Assembly: GCA_035524495.1 (NCBI GenBank)
Contig: DATKOR010000025.1
Coordinates: 1-64,000, forward strand
Direction: 5' to 3'
Length of the DNA: 64,000 nucleotides
DNA from: CAIKZZ01 sp035524495
Lineage (GTDB): Bacteria > Pseudomonadota > Gammaproteobacteria > Steroidobacterales > Steroidobacteraceae
The notes under the pieces are model-generated. The model saw only the letters and a program-made list of their open reading frames with translations. It did not search any database and was not told the DNA's origin. Each line of letters starts with the position of its first letter. Within the stretch, counting starts at the first letter, position 1. The position numbers were made by a program, and so were the translations under genes. Of the stretch, positions 62,818 to 64,000 are shown piece by piece.

Positions 62818-63899
62818 GGCCAGTCCCTGGACGGGGCCATGAACGAGCCCTGCGTCGACTTGGCGAGGCTCCAGAACATGTACGGCGCCTGCGGATCGCC
62901 CTCCATCGGCAGCAGGATCGTGTTGACCGGCAGCTTCTTCGGCAGCGCCGCGATCGCGCGCTCGAAGAGCCGCAGGCGGTCGTCGCCGTCGACGAGCTTC
63001 TTGGTCGGCGGGTCCTTGCCCTGCGTCGGCAGGCCGTCGGTGATCAGGATCAGGTTGTCGGGCTGCGGGTTCATCTGCTTCGCGACCGCGAACGCGTTCT
63101 CGAGGCTCGTGCCGTCCTTCGGCACGACCTTGCGCAGCCGGTTGAGCGCCTTCTCGAGCGTCGCCCCGTCGAGCTTTAGCCACTGGCCCGCCGAGCCCTC
63201 GACCAGCGGCTCGGCGCGGGTGTTGAACGTGTACATCTGGAACTGCGCCGTCGTCGGGATCTGCGTCGAGATCCAGTCGGCGATCGTCACCGCCTGGCGC
63301 CACTTCTCCGAGCGCAGCTTCTTGTCGTCGGACATGTTGCGCATGCGCAGGATGTTCACCAGCGTCTCGTCGAGCATGCTCGCCGACGCATCGACCAGGA
63401 TCAGCACGTGCTGGCCGCCGACCCGCATGCCGGTCAGGTACAGCCGGTCGCCGGTTCCCTTGAAGCCGCGGACCGCGGCGCCGCCGCCCGGCTTCTTGGT
63501 CTGGTCCTCGAGCCGCTTCGCGCCCTCCTCGAGCGAGGCGATGTCGGCCTTCAGCTTCTCGAGCCGCGCGCGCCGCGCCAGCGTCTCGGCCTCGGACTCG
63601 GCGAGCTCCTGCTTCGCGGCGTCGAGCTCGGCGAGCACCCGCTCGGAGAGCCCCTGGGTCGTGACCTTGGACTTGTCGAGCACCTCGAGCGAGTTCTTGA
63701 TCTCGGCGAGGTTCTTGCGCTCGTCGAGGAGCTGCTGCTCGACCAGCAGCGCCTCCGAGCGCCGGTCGTCGGTGACCTTCTTGACGTGCGAGTTCCCCTG
63801 CGCCGTGATCAGCATGAAGATCAGCACGACCGAGCCGAAGCCGCAGCAGATCGCATCGAGGAACGACATGCTGAAGACGTCGAACTTGCGGCGCGGCAC
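62814..63899 (-). CDS. Membrane-anchored vWA-domain protein (first of pair)
   Basis: 361 residues from a GTG. It begins MPRRKFDVFSMSFLDAICCG and continues FGSVVLIFMLITAQG, the same signature as its neighbour. A long coiled coil (about 40-140) precedes the vWA domain, whose MIDAS is ILVDASASMLDE (DxSxS intact) and whose later strands include LILITDGLPTQGKD. The architecture (short inside stretch, one helix with an acidic residue, periplasmic coiled coil) is like MotB/ExbD partners of proton channels, which is inference. It begins 3 bases after the stop of the FHA-like gene. Confidence 0.86.
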   Translation of the reverse strand: MPRRKFDVFSMSFLDAICCGFGSVVLIFMLITAQGNSHVKKVTDDRRSEALLVEQQLLDERKNLAEIKNSLEVLDKSKVTTQGLSERVLAELDAAKQELAESEAETLARRARLEKLKADIASLEEGAKRLEDQTKKPGGGAAVRGFKGTGDRLYLTGMRVGGQHVLILVDASASMLDETLVNILRMRNMSDDKKLRSEKWRQAVTIADWISTQIPTTAQFQMYTFNTRAEPLVEGSAGQWLKLDGATLEKALNRLRKVVPKDGTSLENAFAVAKQMNPQPDNLILITDGLPTQGKDPPTKKLVDGDDRLRLFERAIAALPKKLPVNTILLPMEGDPQAPYMFWSLAKSTQGSFMAPSRDWP

Positions 63900-63902
63900 G
63901 CT

Positions 63903-64000
63903 TCAGCCCTCGAGGCGCACGAGCTCGAGCTCGATGCCGGGCGTGCCGACGCGGACCCGGTCGCCGGCGGCGAGGTGCACGCGGCGCTCGACGCGGCCGC
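63903..64000 (-). CDS. C-terminal end of an FHA-domain-like protein (partial)
   Basis: Only the last 31 codons are in the window; the start lies beyond 64000. The frame reads GRVERRVHLAAGDRVRVGTP and ends IELELVRLEG before TGA. The pattern of a hydrophobic strand, (L)xxGDRVRVG and a final strand is that of the last two strands of an FHA domain, which binds phosphothreonine. It is the most upstream visible gene of the vWA cluster. The domain call is moderate because so little is seen. Confidence 0.6.
   Translation of the reverse strand, partial: GRVERRVHLAAGDRVRVGTPGIELELVRLEG

Overview
The window is very GC-rich chromosomal DNA (codon third positions are almost all G or C) from a Gram-negative bacterium. 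Evidence for a proteobacterium, probably a gamma- or betaproteobacterium, includes a housekeeping RpoD, outer-membrane and periplasmic proteins (TonB-dependent receptor remnant, OprB-type porin, lipoproteins), a Tat-exported HiPIP, a GlyGly-CTERM protease, a PEP-CTERM protein, HrpB helicase and an NdvB-like GH17-GT2 enzyme. I cannot name a genus. It looks like ordinary core chromosome with short accessory patches. I see no prophage, IS element, CRISPR array or rRNA operon.

Layout. 1-3.4 kb: the 3' part of rpoD, then an opposing azlC-azlD-ilvE cluster for branched-chain amino acids plus a carboxymuconolactone-decarboxylase-like protein. 3.6-5.6 kb: a three-gene envelope operon in which two proteins share the same two sequence modules. 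5.9-12.1 kb: a GlyGly-CTERM subtilase, an MsbA-like ABC exporter, a methyltransferase and a broken TonB-dependent receptor. 12.4-19.4 kb: a LysR regulator, an IorA/IorB-type molybdenum hydroxylase, a class III aminotransferase, an alpha/beta hydrolase and a TauD-type dioxygenase. 19.5-19.8 kb: a tRNA-Ile(CAU) gene split by a 266-nt group I intron. 19.9-25 kb: twin HDOD proteins, RmuC and an ABC-2 exporter pair. 25.2-31.2 kb: an NdvB-like glucan synthase, a CbiM-like membrane protein, HiPIP and an M13 peptidase. 31.3-35.2 kb: a small Lys/His-rich exported protein, a cupin, a CHAD protein and an L,D-transpeptidase ending in a clear terminator. 35.3-37.6 kb: a less GC-rich patch with a PEBP-family protein and a PEP-CTERM protein that has a near-consensus sigma-54 promoter. 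37.8-44.4 kb (minus strand): DUF1501 and DUF1800, an NlpC/P60 lipoprotein, Lon with a heat-shock-like promoter, and a BASS-family transporter. 44.6-55.8 kb: overlapping hydroxyproline epimerase, MATE and HrpB genes, then an M28 peptidase, DedA, a 5'-nucleotidase-type phosphatase, a membrane protein and a TPR/TonB-C protein. 55.8-60.7 kb: an RcnR-type metal-responsive repressor with a candidate operator, divergent from an OprB porin and an ABC importer made of a fused double permease and an ATPase with a C-terminal extension. 60.7-64 kb (minus strand): a cluster running off the window edge with an FHA-like C-terminus, two membrane-anchored vWA proteins sharing an unusual N-terminal motif, and an Ala/Pro-rich lipoprotein.

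The strongest unusual items are the self-splicing-type intron in tRNA-Ile(CAU), the vWA/vWA/FHA/lipoprotein cluster, which looks like an uncharacterised envelope machine, the metal-sensor/porin/importer locus, and the co-occurrence of two C-terminal sorting systems (GlyGly-CTERM and PEP-CTERM).
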